64,000 nucleotides of DNA from Blautia wexlerae DSM 19850 (GTDB lineage Bacteria; Bacillota; Clostridia; Lachnospirales; Lachnospiraceae). The notes under the pieces are model-generated. The model had not been told where the DNA came from. It saw nothing but the letters and a program-made list of their open reading frames with translations, and searched no databases. Made by a program: the position numbers and the translations under genes. The DNA is taken from contig NZ_CP102267.1 of assembly GCF_025148125.1 (NCBI RefSeq), forward strand, positions 3,668,501-3,732,500. The letters are read 5' to 3'. This document shows positions 18,735-27,303 of this stretch, one piece after another. Numbering within the stretch: the first letter of the stretch is position 1; the number at the start of each line of letters is the position of its first letter.

Positions 18735-18780
18735 ATAGCAATCCTCGTAAATAATACATTTAAGAGGATTGCTATATTTT
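18735..18780 (+). terminator. Terminator after arcC
   Basis: ATAGCAATCCTC pairs perfectly with GAGGATTGCTAT across a 17-nt AT-rich loop and is followed by a short T-rich run, right after the arcC stop codon. Confidence 0.7.
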
Positions 18781-18793
18781 ATCTGACAATACA

Positions 18794-18844
18794 AAAAGAC
18801 ATATACCAGAGCAATACATATCATCTTGCCGGTATATGTCTTTT
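18794..18844. terminator. Bidirectional terminator between arcC and nrdD
   Basis: AAAAGACATATACC pairs with GGTATATGTCTTTT, a 14-bp stem flanked by A and T runs. It lies between two convergent genes and can serve both. Confidence 0.75.
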
Positions 18845-18855
18845 AATTATCATAT

Positions 18856-18895
18856 TATGATGTCAGATTCAAAAGTTTACCCCTGACCTGATATT
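18856..18895. repeat. R2 dispersed repeat, copy B
   Basis: About 40 bp matching copy A (11150-11193) in the same orientation: TATGATGT, AGA, TCAAAAG, CCCCT, ACCTGATAT. Its right end includes part of the nrdD stop codon (TAA at 18896-18894, minus strand). Confidence 0.5.
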
Positions 18896-21029
18896 ACATA
18901 GATTTACGTTCCGCAATCTCTGCCATCTTCGCTTCGTTCAGACGAGTATCACCATGCACACGGCTGTAGGAAAGATATCCGTTCATACGGTCAATCTTTG
19001 TCAGATTCTTGGAACCGCAGACCGGACACACGTCCATTTCAAGTTCCTCATGTCCGCAGTCATCACAGTAAGCAAGGGAAAGATTTACTCCCTCATAATA
19101 TCCCAAAGACATGGCTCTGCGAATCAGAGTGCGTATTGCTTCACGATTATAATCGATCGGATAACGTACATACTGAATCTTACCGCCGTTGCACAACTCC
19201 CAGAAACGTCCCTCCAGATCCTGTTTTTCAATCGGAGTTACATCTTCAGTCACATGACAGTGGAAACTGTTGCTTACATAAGGACGATCAGAAACCCCTT
19301 TCACAATGCCATACATCTTACGGAACTGTTCCACCTGCAGTCCGCATAAACTCTCTGCCGGTGTTCCATAAATTGCATAAAGATAACCATCTTTCTCTTT
19401 AAATTCATTTACTTTCCTGTTGATATATTTCAGCACATCCAGTGCAAACTGCCCGTCTTCAGCAATGGATTTGCCATTGTAAAGTTCCTGGAGTTCATTT
19501 AATGCAGTGATTCCGAAGGATGCTGTCATTGGTTTCAGAATCTTGCCAATCTTTTCATTCGGTTTCAGATGTCCACCGTAAAATCCTCCCTCACAATATG
19601 CCAGCGGGTTGGTTGACGCACGCATCTGTCCCAGATAATCATAGGTACGGATATGCAGATTACGGATCATCTCAAGATAGAAATCCAGCACTTCGTAGAA
19701 ATCCCTGCTCTCTGCTCTGGCTTTGGCAAGGATCATTGGAAGATGAAGGCTTACCGCACCGATGTTAAATCTTCCCACAAACACAGGAACATCCTTATCA
19801 TCTGCCGGATACATACCGCCTCTCTCGTACCAGGGGCTTAAGAACGCACGACATCCCATAGGACTTATAACCTTTCCATACTGCTTGTACATACTGGAAA
19901 TATATCCTTTTCCTGACATGGACAGCCAGTCCGGATACATAGTCTTGGCAGAACAGTCAACCCCTGCCTCAAATACATCCTCACTGATCTTGCCTTTTCC
20001 ATGGATATTTTCATCATAAAGGAATACGATTTTCGGGAAGAGTACCGGTTTCTTGCGTCCTGCCTTACCCTGTCCGCCTTTATGCACTTCAAGAAGAGAA
20101 ATACTTGCCATCTTCTCGAACTGCTTTATTCCAAGTCCAAGAGTTACAGTTACAAATGGATAATCCCCTCTGGAAGATCCGACTGTATTCAGCTTATACT
20201 CAATCCCCTGCCATCCCTGGTCAAAATCTCTGCGGACTTTGTCAAGCGCATACTCGATCGCACGTTCTTCACGTCCTGTCCAGCTCTCGTCAGAGTATTT
20301 CATAAATTCCTGGATATATTTATCGTAACTCTTCTGTGCATAAGGTGCAAGGATCTTGTCTACTTCCGGTACTGTGAATCCGCCATACTGCTGTGCAGCA
20401 GTGCTCAGGATAATATCACCCATAACATCAAACGCAGTATCCAGTGTCTTAGGCTCATTGTACCATACATTTCCCATCTCAAATCCGCCGCTGAGTACAG
20501 ATGCCACATCAAAGAGACAGCAGTTCATGGTATCCAGACGTGCAGACTGGTCATGAATATAAATATAACCATCTTTACATGCCTGAAGTTCATTACGATT
20601 CATAAAAAATTTACGATAAAGCTCTTTGTTCAGTTCATTAAAGATCAGGCTTCGCTTTGTAGCTACAAGCGCACTGTCTGTATTGGCATTACTCTTATCA
20701 CCAATATAACGGATTGCCTGACTCTTGGTATATACATCATCCATCATATGGATAAAGTCAAGTTTGTAATTTCTGTAATCGCGGTAGCTCTTAGCCACTG
20801 CCGGGTTCACTCTCTCAAGTGCTCCCTCTACGATGTTGTGCATCTCCTGGATCTCTATCTCATTCTTTCCCAGTGCCTCCGCATGTTCTTCCGCAAACTG
20901 GCAGATAAATTCCTTCTCTTTATCCGAAAATGTGTATAAAATTCTGGCTGCCGACTTATTTACTGCTGCTACGATCTTCTGTGAATTAAACTCTTCTCTC
21001 GTACCATCTTTCTTTATAACATATATCAT
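18894..21029 (-). CDS. nrdD: Anaerobic (class III) ribonucleoside-triphosphate reductase
   Basis: Reduces NTPs to dNTPs by glycyl-radical chemistry without oxygen. An N-terminal ATP-cone (starting MIYVIKKDGTREEF) is followed by the catalytic barrel. C-terminal zinc cysteines (CDDCGH, CPVCGS) precede the glycyl radical motif RMNGYLSYSR. I use the ATG at 21029, with GGGAG 8 nt upstream, giving 711 residues; an in-frame ATG at 21050 lacks a ribosome site. The activase gene nrdG is not adjacent. A second, different NrdD lies at 37740-40118. A candidate NrdR box is directly upstream. Confidence 0.93.
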   Translation of the reverse strand: MIYVIKKDGTREEFNSQKIVAAVNKSAARILYTFSDKEKEFICQFAEEHAEALGKNEIEIQEMHNIVEGALERVNPAVAKSYRDYRNYKLDFIHMMDDVYTKSQAIRYIGDKSNANTDSALVATKRSLIFNELNKELYRKFFMNRNELQACKDGYIYIHDQSARLDTMNCCLFDVASVLSGGFEMGNVWYNEPKTLDTAFDVMGDIILSTAAQQYGGFTVPEVDKILAPYAQKSYDKYIQEFMKYSDESWTGREERAIEYALDKVRRDFDQGWQGIEYKLNTVGSSRGDYPFVTVTLGLGIKQFEKMASISLLEVHKGGQGKAGRKKPVLFPKIVFLYDENIHGKGKISEDVFEAGVDCSAKTMYPDWLSMSGKGYISSMYKQYGKVISPMGCRAFLSPWYERGGMYPADDKDVPVFVGRFNIGAVSLHLPMILAKARAESRDFYEVLDFYLEMIRNLHIRTYDYLGQMRASTNPLAYCEGGFYGGHLKPNEKIGKILKPMTASFGITALNELQELYNGKSIAEDGQFALDVLKYINRKVNEFKEKDGYLYAIYGTPAESLCGLQVEQFRKMYGIVKGVSDRPYVSNSFHCHVTEDVTPIEKQDLEGRFWELCNGGKIQYVRYPIDYNREAIRTLIRRAMSLGYYEGVNLSLAYCDDCGHEELEMDVCPVCGSKNLTKIDRMNGYLSYSRVHGDTRLNEAKMAEIAERKSM

Positions 21030-21044
21030 ACCTTTTGCTCCCAT

Positions 21045-21060
21045 ATACAATATATAGTAT
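21045..21060. promoter_or_regulatory. Candidate NrdR box upstream of nrdD
   Basis: ATACAATATATAGTAT matches the NrdR consensus ACACWATATATWGTGT at about 14 of 16 positions. It sits just before the ribosome site of the first nrdD gene. A weaker second site (ACCACA...TGTGGT, 21075-21098) lies upstream but not at the classical 31-32 bp spacing. Confidence 0.5.
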
Positions 21061-21148
21061 TTTTTCTTTCATTCACCACAATTCTCTCTATATGTGGTAC
21101 GTTTAACAAGTATAGCACAGTCTCTGACAAAAAGAAAGGGGCAAAAAA

Positions 21149-21405
21149 TTATTCGTCATATTGCTGAATTTGATACATGGCAAGATAATTATCTTGACCA
21201 TCCAGAGATACCACAGATACCTCATCCCCGGCATGTAATTCTATTTTCTCCTCGTGGTCTGCTTCGTCAAATTTTACAGTTTCATCTTTTCCTGAAGAAC
21301 TTCTGATTTCCAGAGCAACCTTCTCCCAGCCGGACACTATCCTGTATTCTCCCGGATCTATTGTAAAATCATACCCCTGGTCACTGGCATCTGTATCGCA
21401 ATCTC
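21149..21405 (-). pseudogene. Out-of-frame 3' part of the zinc-ribbon protein gene
   Basis: This reading frame, open from about 21405 to the stop at 21149, continues the protein of 21358-22146 in another frame. It carries about 80 residues beginning YCIRDCDTDASDQGYDF and ending NYLAMYQIQQYDE. No ribosome site or convincing start precedes it; a GTG at 21337 would split a domain. The two frames overlap for about 15 codons, so a one-base loss or two-base gain in this stretch explains the break. Confidence 0.6.
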
Positions 21406-22146
21406 TGATGCAGTATCATCCGTTCTGACAATATAATTCTCTCCGGTGAACATATACCAGTCCGGATTGCCCCTCTGTTCATCCTGTCCGTTCTTTACTG
21501 CACTGATAGTCTCAGACCAGTCATCTGTCCAGTTATTCTCATTACTTTCATTACTTTCATTATTTTCATTACTTTCATTATTCTTATTACTCTCATTTAC
21601 TTCATCAGAACTGCTGTCATCAAAAATACTGTTGAGATCTATGTCAAACTCATCATAGATAAATTCTTCTATCCTGTATCCAATCGTATCCCAATTCTCT
21701 GCCATCTGACCTATTATTACCATCAGAATCAGCACAATGATCCAGAAAATTTTGCCTGCCTTGCCGCTCTTTTTCTTCTCACTTTTTGCTGTCTTTTTTC
21801 CGGTACTGTATGTACGGGCAGTCTGTGCGCTGTACGACTGACCTGATGTTTTCTTTGTCCCTGATGTTTGTATTCTTGAAGTTTGTACTTTTGTATTTTG
21901 CATTCTAATAGTCTGTGTTCTGGCAGACGAAGTTTTTGCAGCTTTGGGAACTGTTTTATTTCTGTCAGACAAAGGGATCTCGTTCTCTGCCATTGCTTTT
22001 TTCACCTTTGCCGAAGCATGACGATAGTGCTCTGAACGGTCTTCGTTCAGATGATACAGTTCCATATCATTTCTATATGGCATTCCACAATATTTACACC
22101 TGCCGTTTACAATTGGTCCATCACAGACCTGACACCTTTTTCCCAT
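21358..22146 (-). CDS. Zinc-ribbon membrane protein, probably frameshifted
   Basis: As written it is 262 residues. It has an N-terminal zinc ribbon (CQVCDGPIVNGRCKYCGMPY), then a Ser/Thr/Gln/Lys-rich cytosolic linker. One membrane helix lies near 131-148, followed by an Asn/Glu/Ser repeat tract near 180-203 encoded by 9-bp DNA repeats. The C-terminal extracellular domain is cut short at MPVTRGMILQ, while the next frame continues with a plausible domain ending. This suggests a frameshift, a true lesion or an assembly error. Function unknown. The gene stands alone between nrdD and asnA. Confidence 0.65.
   Translation of the reverse strand: MGKRCQVCDGPIVNGRCKYCGMPYRNDMELYHLNEDRSEHYRHASAKVKKAMAENEIPLSDRNKTVPKAAKTSSARTQTIRMQNTKVQTSRIQTSGTKKTSGQSYSAQTARTYSTGKKTAKSEKKKSGKAGKIFWIIVLILMVIIGQMAENWDTIGYRIEEFIYDEFDIDLNSIFDDSSSDEVNESNKNNESNENNESNESNENNWTDDWSETISAVKNGQDEQRGNPDWYMFTGENYIVRTDDTASEIAIQMPVTRGMILQ
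21532..21603. repeat. 9-bp in-frame tandem repeat
   Basis: About eight units of the form ATTACTTTC or ATTATTTTC, each equal to three codons (Glu-Ser/Asn-Asn on the minus strand). Being a multiple of three, gain or loss of units changes linker length without shifting frame. Confidence 0.75.
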
Positions 22147-22240
22147 ATATCTTCCCCCTGAGTTTTATATAAATTTAACGCTTCATTCATTTACACATTT
22201 ATTTTAACATTTCGCCCCAATCTTGCAAAGCTGAAATTGT

Positions 22241-22305
22241 GTTACTGTTCGTTCTGTTCTCCGTAACCATAATATCCCGCGAGATACTTCCAAATGAACA
22301 GTAAT
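22241..22305. repeat. R1 dispersed repeat, 65-bp copy
   Basis: Starts GTTACTGTTC and ends GAACAGTAAT, with a second inner GTAAC and the ATCCCGCGAG block. This matches the ends and right-hand block of the long copies, with the central hairpins missing. Its right end is only 2 bp from the -35 box of asnA. Confidence 0.7.
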
Positions 22306-22307
22306 AA

Positions 22308-22336
22308 TTGTCAAACTACCATTTTCCTGTTATAAT
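22308..22336 (+). promoter_or_regulatory. Near-consensus promoter of asnA
   Basis: TTGTCA at 22308-22313 and TATAAT at 22331-22336, spacer 17 bp. The leader to the ATG is about 90 nt, too short for a T-box. Confidence 0.75.
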
Positions 22337-22434
22337 AGCGTGGGAAAAGATAATGGATATTCAGTAAACAACAATATTTTTTATCAGTTTGCCATAAAAT
22401 ATGCAAATACAGAAATTACAGGAGGAATCCACTC

Positions 22435-23442
22435 ATGGAACAGATTAAAATTCCTGACGGGTATCAGTCATCTTTAAATCTTCACGATACCCAGATTGCC
22501 ATTAAAACTGTGAAAGATTTCTTTCAGCAGACACTGGCTCAAAAACTGAATCTGCTGCGTGTTTCCGCTCCGGTATTCGTTAATCCGTCATCCGGTCTGA
22601 ACGATAACTTAAACGGCGTGGAACGTCCGGTAAGCTTTGATATCAAAGGCCAGCCGGAGAATGCTGAGATCGTACACTCTCTCGCCAAATGGAAGAGATA
22701 TGCATTACAGAAATATGGCTTTGCTCATGGTGAAGGACTTTACACAGACATGATCGCGATCAGAAGAGACGAAGATCTGGACAATATCCACTCCGTATAC
22801 GTAGATCAGTGGGACTGGGAAAAGATCATCAGCAAGGAAGAACGCAACATGGACACACTTGTTTCCACAGTACGTGCTATCTACAGCGTTCTCCGCAAGA
22901 CCGAAAAATACATGGCTGTTCAGTACGATTACATCGAAGAAATCCTTCCGAGAGAGATTGCATTTGTCAGCACTCAGGAACTGGTCGACATGTATCCTGA
23001 TCTCACTCCAAAGGAACGTGAATACAAGATTGTCAAGGAAAAAGGTGCCGTATTCCTTATGCAGGTCGGCAAAACCTTAACCAACGGAGAACGTCATGAC
23101 GGACGTGCACCGGACTACGATGACTGGGAATTAAACGGCGATATCCTTGTTTATTATCCTGTTCTCGACATTGCTCTGGAGCTTTCTTCCATGGGTATCC
23201 GCGTTGACGAGGATGCGCTTGACAGACAGCTTACCATCGCAGGATGTGATGACAGACGCGAGCTTCCTTTCCAGAAAGCAATCTTTAACAAAGAACTTCC
23301 ATATACTATCGGCGGCGGCATCGGCCAGTCCCGTATCTGTATGTTCTTCCTCAGAAAAGCACACATCGGTGAAGTACATGCTTCCCTGTGGCCGGAAGAA
23401 GTAATGAAAGAAGCAGCAGCAAAAGGAGTACAGCTTCTGTAA
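22435..23442 (+). CDS. asnA: Aspartate-ammonia ligase (asparagine synthetase A)
   Basis: Makes asparagine from aspartate, ammonia and ATP. The 335-residue protein resembles class II aminoacyl-tRNA synthetase cores. It has VNPSSGLNDNLNGVERPVSF near 50, GLYTDMIAIRRDE near 100, SVYVDQWDWEK near 120 and the C-terminal GGGIGQSRICMF with the motif 3 arginine near 300. AGGAGG lies 7 nt before the ATG. A CBS-domain gene follows on the same strand. Confidence 0.97.
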   Translation: MEQIKIPDGYQSSLNLHDTQIAIKTVKDFFQQTLAQKLNLLRVSAPVFVNPSSGLNDNLNGVERPVSFDIKGQPENAEIVHSLAKWKRYALQKYGFAHGEGLYTDMIAIRRDEDLDNIHSVYVDQWDWEKIISKEERNMDTLVSTVRAIYSVLRKTEKYMAVQYDYIEEILPREIAFVSTQELVDMYPDLTPKEREYKIVKEKGAVFLMQVGKTLTNGERHDGRAPDYDDWELNGDILVYYPVLDIALELSSMGIRVDEDALDRQLTIAGCDDRRELPFQKAIFNKELPYTIGGGIGQSRICMFFLRKAHIGEVHASLWPEEVMKEAAAKGVQLL

Positions 23443-23550
23443 AAAAGCCGTAAACCTGGAATACTCAGAGATCACAGACACACAGATGTGTAAATACACA
23501 ATGTATATCTGAGTGCCTTATCAGACAAATGTAACGGGGCGAATACAACA

Positions 23551-23976
23551 GTGAATATTTTATTTTTTTTAACACCTAAAAGTGATGTAGCATATATATT
23601 TGAAAATGAGACTCTTCGTCAGACTCTTGAGAAAATGGAACACAGAAAATTTTCCTGCATTCCGCTTCTGAGTCTGGACGGGAAATATAAAGGAAGTATT
23701 TCCGAGGGTGATCTTCTCTGGGGAATGAAAACCTTAAATGTTCCCGGACTGAAAGAAGCAGAGAGCATTTCCATTATGGCAATCCCGCGAAGAGCAACAT
23801 ATAAGGCAGTTCACGCAGATTCTGACATGGAGGATCTGCTGGACAAGGCAATCAACCAGAATTATGTTCCGGTTGTAGATGATCAGGGATACTTTATCGG
23901 CATCATCACCCGTAAAGAGATCATCAAATACTGCTACAAAGAACTGAAGAAATATATAAAAGCTTCAGATTCATAA
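23551..23976 (+). CDS. CBS-domain pair protein
   Basis: A 141-residue soluble protein made only of two CBS motifs (about 15-60 and 78-128; core phrases FSCIPLLSLDGKYKGSISEGDLL and YVPVVDDQGYFIGIITRKEII). Such stand-alone pairs bind adenine nucleotides or related ligands and regulate a partner. The start is a GTG at 23551 with only a weak GGGG upstream; a later start would cut the first domain. It follows asnA by 108 bp and ends at a terminator, so it may be cotranscribed with asnA. Confidence 0.8.
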   Translation: MNILFFLTPKSDVAYIFENETLRQTLEKMEHRKFSCIPLLSLDGKYKGSISEGDLLWGMKTLNVPGLKEAESISIMAIPRRATYKAVHADSDMEDLLDKAINQNYVPVVDDQGYFIGIITRKEIIKYCYKELKKYIKASDS

Positions 23977-24027
23977 AAAGAGCTGCCGCATTGCAATTTT
24001 TCAATTGCTAATGCGGCAGTTCTTTTT
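23977..24027. terminator. Bidirectional terminator
   Basis: GAGCTGCCGCATT pairs with AATGCGGCAGTTC, flanked by A and T runs. It separates the convergent CBS and BASS transporter genes. Confidence 0.8.
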
Positions 24028-24054
24028 ATATTCTTTATAACGCCTCAGCAGACC

Positions 24055-25005
24055 TCAACAAAATTCCTGTTTTTCCTTTTTCTGTGCCAGAAGCTTTCCG
24101 AACAATGCTGCCAACACCTGCTGAAACAGAGTTCCGATCATTACCGGAAACATAACTTCCCCCGGAAAATATGCAGCTGCGATCACCGCTCCTGCGCTGA
24201 TATTGCGCATCCCGGTTCCATACATCATGGAAACCGCCGTACTGCGATCCTTTCGGAAGATATACGCCACAAACCAGCCGAGTGCATATCCGGAAGCAGC
24301 CAGGACAAGGATTGCCAGTGCAACCTTCACCCTCTGCATATTCATATCCCGGATATATGGTGCTACTTTGGAAGAATTGGACGTTACCACAAATATCAGT
24401 GCCAGCTTTGAAAAAGGCGCTAGCTTTCCCGGCCATGTTTCCATTACTTTTCCATCTGTGATCTGATTTAATACCATCGCAACAACAGCAGGAAGCGCAA
24501 CCATAAATATCAGTTCCCGCATCATCCTGGCAGGATCTATGGTCACCGCAGAGCCCAGCAGGATCTTCAGCGTAGCCGGGATCAGAAAAGGTGCCAGTAC
24601 CGTATCCAGCACTACCAGAGACAACGACAGAGGACTGTTTCCATCATAAATCGTCACCCACATCAGACTTACCACTGCAGTGGGAACTGCAAACTCCAGT
24701 ACCATTCCGGTGATCAGCTCCATGTTATTTCCAAAGAAAAGATGGCCTGCCCCGCAGGATGCTGTCGGGATTACCACATGGACCAGAAGCATGATAATAA
24801 GCAGTGAGCCCGGATGTCGGAATACATTTGCCACATCTTTAAATCTTGACTTCAACGCCCCGGCAAATGTCATAAATGCAAATACGGCCGGCACATAAGG
24901 CAGACCGCATTTGGCAATATCAGGAAAGCACACCCCCAGCAACAGACAGGTCGGTGTCACCAGGGCCATCCATTTTTCTATAAAACTGTTAAATTTTCTC
25001 AGCAT
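24055..25005 (-). CDS. Bile acid:sodium symporter (BASS) family transporter
   Basis: A 316-residue membrane protein with about ten helices, matching the BASS/BART fold (examples: GHLFFGNNMELITGMVLEFAVP and STAVSMMYGTGMRNISAGAVIAA). Family members carry organic anions such as bile acids, keto acids and pantothenate-like compounds; the substrate here cannot be named. The gene starts 1 nt after the ABC ATPase gene, so it is the last gene of the amino acid ABC operon. That linkage suggests an organic acid or amino acid-derived substrate. Confidence 0.82.
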   Translation of the reverse strand: MLRKFNSFIEKWMALVTPTCLLLGVCFPDIAKCGLPYVPAVFAFMTFAGALKSRFKDVANVFRHPGSLLIIMLLVHVVIPTASCGAGHLFFGNNMELITGMVLEFAVPTAVVSLMWVTIYDGNSPLSLSLVVLDTVLAPFLIPATLKILLGSAVTIDPARMMRELIFMVALPAVVAMVLNQITDGKVMETWPGKLAPFSKLALIFVVTSNSSKVAPYIRDMNMQRVKVALAILVLAASGYALGWFVAYIFRKDRSTAVSMMYGTGMRNISAGAVIAAAYFPGEVMFPVMIGTLFQQVLAALFGKLLAQKKEKQEFC

Positions 25006-25006
25006 C

Positions 25007-25747
25007 TTATAAAACCTTTGAAAGGAAGTCTTTCAGTCTAGGATTCTTCGGATTCGCGAAAAATTCTTTCGGAGTATTCTCTTCCTGTATCTTACCGTCA
25101 TCAATAAAAAGAACTCTTGTTGCCACTTCTCTTGCAAATCCCATCTCATGAGTAACTACAACCATGGTCATACCTGACTGCGCAAGTTCTTTCATCAATT
25201 CCAGAACCTCACCTACCATCTCAGGGTCAAGTGCGGAAGTTGGCTCATCAAAAAGCATCACATCCGGATTCATGGCAAGAGAACGTGCAATGGCAATACG
25301 CTGTTTCTGCCCGCCCGAAAGCATATCCGGATATGCATTGGCTTTGTCAGGAAGCCCTACACGTGCCAGAAGCTCGTCTGCTTTCTTTGAAGCTTCCTCC
25401 TTTGTCATCAGCTTCAGTTCTACAGGTGCCAGCATAATATTCTGTTTTACCGTTTTATGCGGAAAAAGATTAAACTGCTGGAATACCATTCCAATCTTCT
25501 GACGGTGTCTGTTAATGTCAACCTTCGGATCTGTAATATCAGTTCCTTCAAAGAGGATCTGTCCGCCTGTCGGAACCTCCAGAAGATTCAGTGATCTCAG
25601 GAAAGTAGATTTACCGGAACCGGAAGGACCAATGACGGCTACTACTTCTCCCTGACAGATATCTGTTGTTATTCCATCGAGAACCTGATTTGTACCAAAA
25701 GCTTTCTTCAGATCCTTTACCTGGATCAGTACATTCTTATCGCTCAC
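25007..25747 (-). CDS. Polar amino acid ABC transporter ATP-binding protein
   Basis: The 246-residue ATPase of a GlnQ/HisP-type importer. Walker [10 protein letters not shown] near 38, Q-loop [10 protein letters not shown] near 89, signature LSGGQKQR near 142, Walker [14 protein letters not shown] near 162 and the H-loop [14 protein letters not shown] are all intact. It overlaps the permease gene by 11 nt. Confidence 0.95.
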   Translation of the reverse strand: MSDKNVLIQVKDLKKAFGTNQVLDGITTDICQGEVVAVIGPSGSGKSTFLRSLNLLEVPTGGQILFEGTDITDPKVDINRHRQKIGMVFQQFNLFPHKTVKQNIMLAPVELKLMTKEEASKKADELLARVGLPDKANAYPDMLSGGQKQRIAIARSLAMNPDVMLFDEPTSALDPEMVGEVLELMKELAQSGMTMVVVTHEMGFAREVATRVLFIDDGKIQEENTPKEFFANPKNPRLKDFLSKVL

Positions 25748-26444
25748 TGGTTCTTAATCTCCTTTCCAGTTTATTCATCCCCCATGTAAGGATTCCAACG
25801 ATCACAAGGTAAATCGCTGCTGCTGCCATCAGAGGCCAGAACGCATTGTATGTACGGCTCTGGATCAGCATAGCTCCTTTTGTCAGGTCCATCATACCGA
25901 TATAACCGATGATGGATGTCTCTTTGATCAGCACGATAAATTCATTTACCAGCGCAGGAAGTACATTCTTAAATGCCTGCGGGATAATGATCAGTCGCAT
26001 GGTCTGGCTGAAATTCAGACCAAGGCTTCGTCCTGCCTCTGTCTGTCCCTGGTCAATGGACATGATACCGGAACGGACAATCTCAGCTACATAGGCACCT
26101 GAGTTGATACCAAAGGCAAGTCCGCCTACAATGATCTTGTTAATGCTTACAGCACCAAAAATTACAAAATTCATGATCAACAGCTGGATCATGGTTGGTG
26201 TTCCACGAATTACAGTCAAATAAACTCTGCAGATCGCATTGAGGATCTTAAAGGAGCCTGACTTATCGTGCGCAGAACGGATGATTGCTACAAGGAAACC
26301 GATGATCAGACCTACAATTACCGCAAATACTGTGATAATAAGAGTTGTTTTCAGACCATCCAGAAGCCAGAGATAGCGGTCATCTTTAATAAAGTTCAGA
26401 TAAAAATCTTCTTTTACATTCGCTAATATCATAGGATTATTCAT
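25737..26444 (-). CDS. Polar amino acid ABC transporter permease
   Basis: A 235-residue HisM/GlnP-type permease with about five helices and the conserved coupling segment [28 protein letters not shown], which docks on the ATPase. [10 protein letters not shown] is also typical. It overlaps the ATPase gene and lies downstream of the binding protein gene behind a hairpin. Confidence 0.94.
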   Translation of the reverse strand: MNNPMILANVKEDFYLNFIKDDRYLWLLDGLKTTLIITVFAVIVGLIIGFLVAIIRSAHDKSGSFKILNAICRVYLTVIRGTPTMIQLLIMNFVIFGAVSINKIIVGGLAFGINSGAYVAEIVRSGIMSIDQGQTEAGRSLGLNFSQTMRLIIIPQAFKNVLPALVNEFIVLIKETSIIGYIGMMDLTKGAMLIQSRTYNAFWPLMAAAAIYLVIVGILTWGMNKLERRLRTSER

Positions 26445-26465
26445 AAAAACCTCTGTTCCGAAAAG

Positions 26466-26500
26466 AGAGCTGTTGGCAAATCGTCAACAGCTCTGTTATT
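26466..26500 (-). terminator. Hairpin between binding protein and permease genes
   Basis: AGAGCTGTTG pairs with CAACAGCTCT across a 9-nt loop and is followed on the minus strand by CTCTTTT. Partial terminators at this point are common in such operons and keep the binding protein in excess over the membrane parts. Confidence 0.6.
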
Positions 26501-26514
26501 TGTTATTTTAATAC

Positions 26515-27303
26515 TTATTTCTTTACAATAATTACCTGGCTTGCATCTGCATAGGTATCTGTAAAGTCAACGCTTGATTTACGGTCTTCTGTTACAGTCA
26601 TACCAGCTGCACCGAAGTCTGCTTTGCCGGACTGTACGGCCGGAAGGATGGAATCGAATTCCATATCTTCAATTTTCAGTTCATATCCAAGCTTATCACA
26701 GATTGCCTGAGCGATATCAGCATCGATACCAACGATATCATCACCTTCATGATATTCATATGGTTCGAACTCAGCGTTAGTAGCCATTACCAGAGTTCCA
26801 TTGGAACGGTCAACATCTTCCGGTGATTCATATGGAGTCTTACCGGCATCCTCACCAATGTAATTGTCCATGATGCTGTCGATAGTTCCATCCTCTTTCA
26901 GATCCTTGAGAGCTCCGTTAATCTTGTCAAGAAGTTCATCATTGCCTTTCTTTAAACAGATTGCATATTCTTCTTCCTCGAATGGCTCATCCAGAATCTT
27001 GAGATCATCATTATTCTCAACAAATTTCTGAGCCGGCTGTGAATCGATGATCACACAGTCGATCTGTCCTGCCTTTAATGCCTGAACAGCTTCACTTCCC
27101 TTGCTGTAACGTTCTACTGTAGAACCATCTTTCTCATAATCAGATGCATCAAGGTCACCTGTTGTACCAAGCTGAACACCGATTGTTGCTCCTGCAAGAT
27201 CATCTTTGGATTCAACTTTCTGAGCTGCGGATACGCTTCCTGCCATGGAAAATACCATTACTGCACTGAGTGCAAGAGCTGCAAATCTCTTTTGATCTTT
27301 CAT
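26515..27303 (-). CDS. Amino acid ABC substrate-binding protein, circularly permuted
   Basis: Binds the substrate of the adjacent importer. Start at 27303 (GGAGG 9 nt upstream), 262 residues. Residues 1-26 are a signal peptide ending SVSAAQ, without a lipobox cysteine. The halves are swapped. Residues 29-149 are the usual C-terminal half (DDLAGATIGVQLGTTGD, RYSKGSEAVQAL, IIDSQPA, NDELLDKINGALKDLKEDGT). Residues 168-262 are the usual N-terminal half (NGTLVMATNAEFEPYEY, VGIDADIAQAICDKLG, DFGAAGMTVTEDR, VDFTDTYADASQVIIVKK). A linker of about 19 residues (GEDAGKTPYESPEDVDRSN) joins the old termini. All ligand motifs are present, so it should fold as a normal two-lobed protein. Confidence 0.9.
   Translation of the reverse strand: MKDQKRFAALALSAVMVFSMAGSVSAAQKVESKDDLAGATIGVQLGTTGDLDASDYEKDGSTVERYSKGSEAVQALKAGQIDCVIIDSQPAQKFVENNDDLKILDEPFEEEEYAICLKKGNDELLDKINGALKDLKEDGTIDSIMDNYIGEDAGKTPYESPEDVDRSNGTLVMATNAEFEPYEYHEGDDIVGIDADIAQAICDKLGYELKIEDMEFDSILPAVQSGKADFGAAGMTVTEDRKSSVDFTDTYADASQVIIVKK

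Noticed and set aside
20001..20939. 312-codon open frame on the plus strand opposite the first nrdD
   Set aside because: It lies fully inside a well-supported gene on the other strand, has no ribosome site and a composition typical of antisense shadow frames.
21358..21405. Programmed -1 frameshift
   Set aside because: No X-XXY-YYZ slippery site or downstream pseudoknot is evident in the overlap; a simple indel is more likely.
22337..22434. Asparagine T-box before asnA
   Set aside because: The transcribed leader is only about 90 nt and lacks a GGTGGNACCGCG-type T-box.
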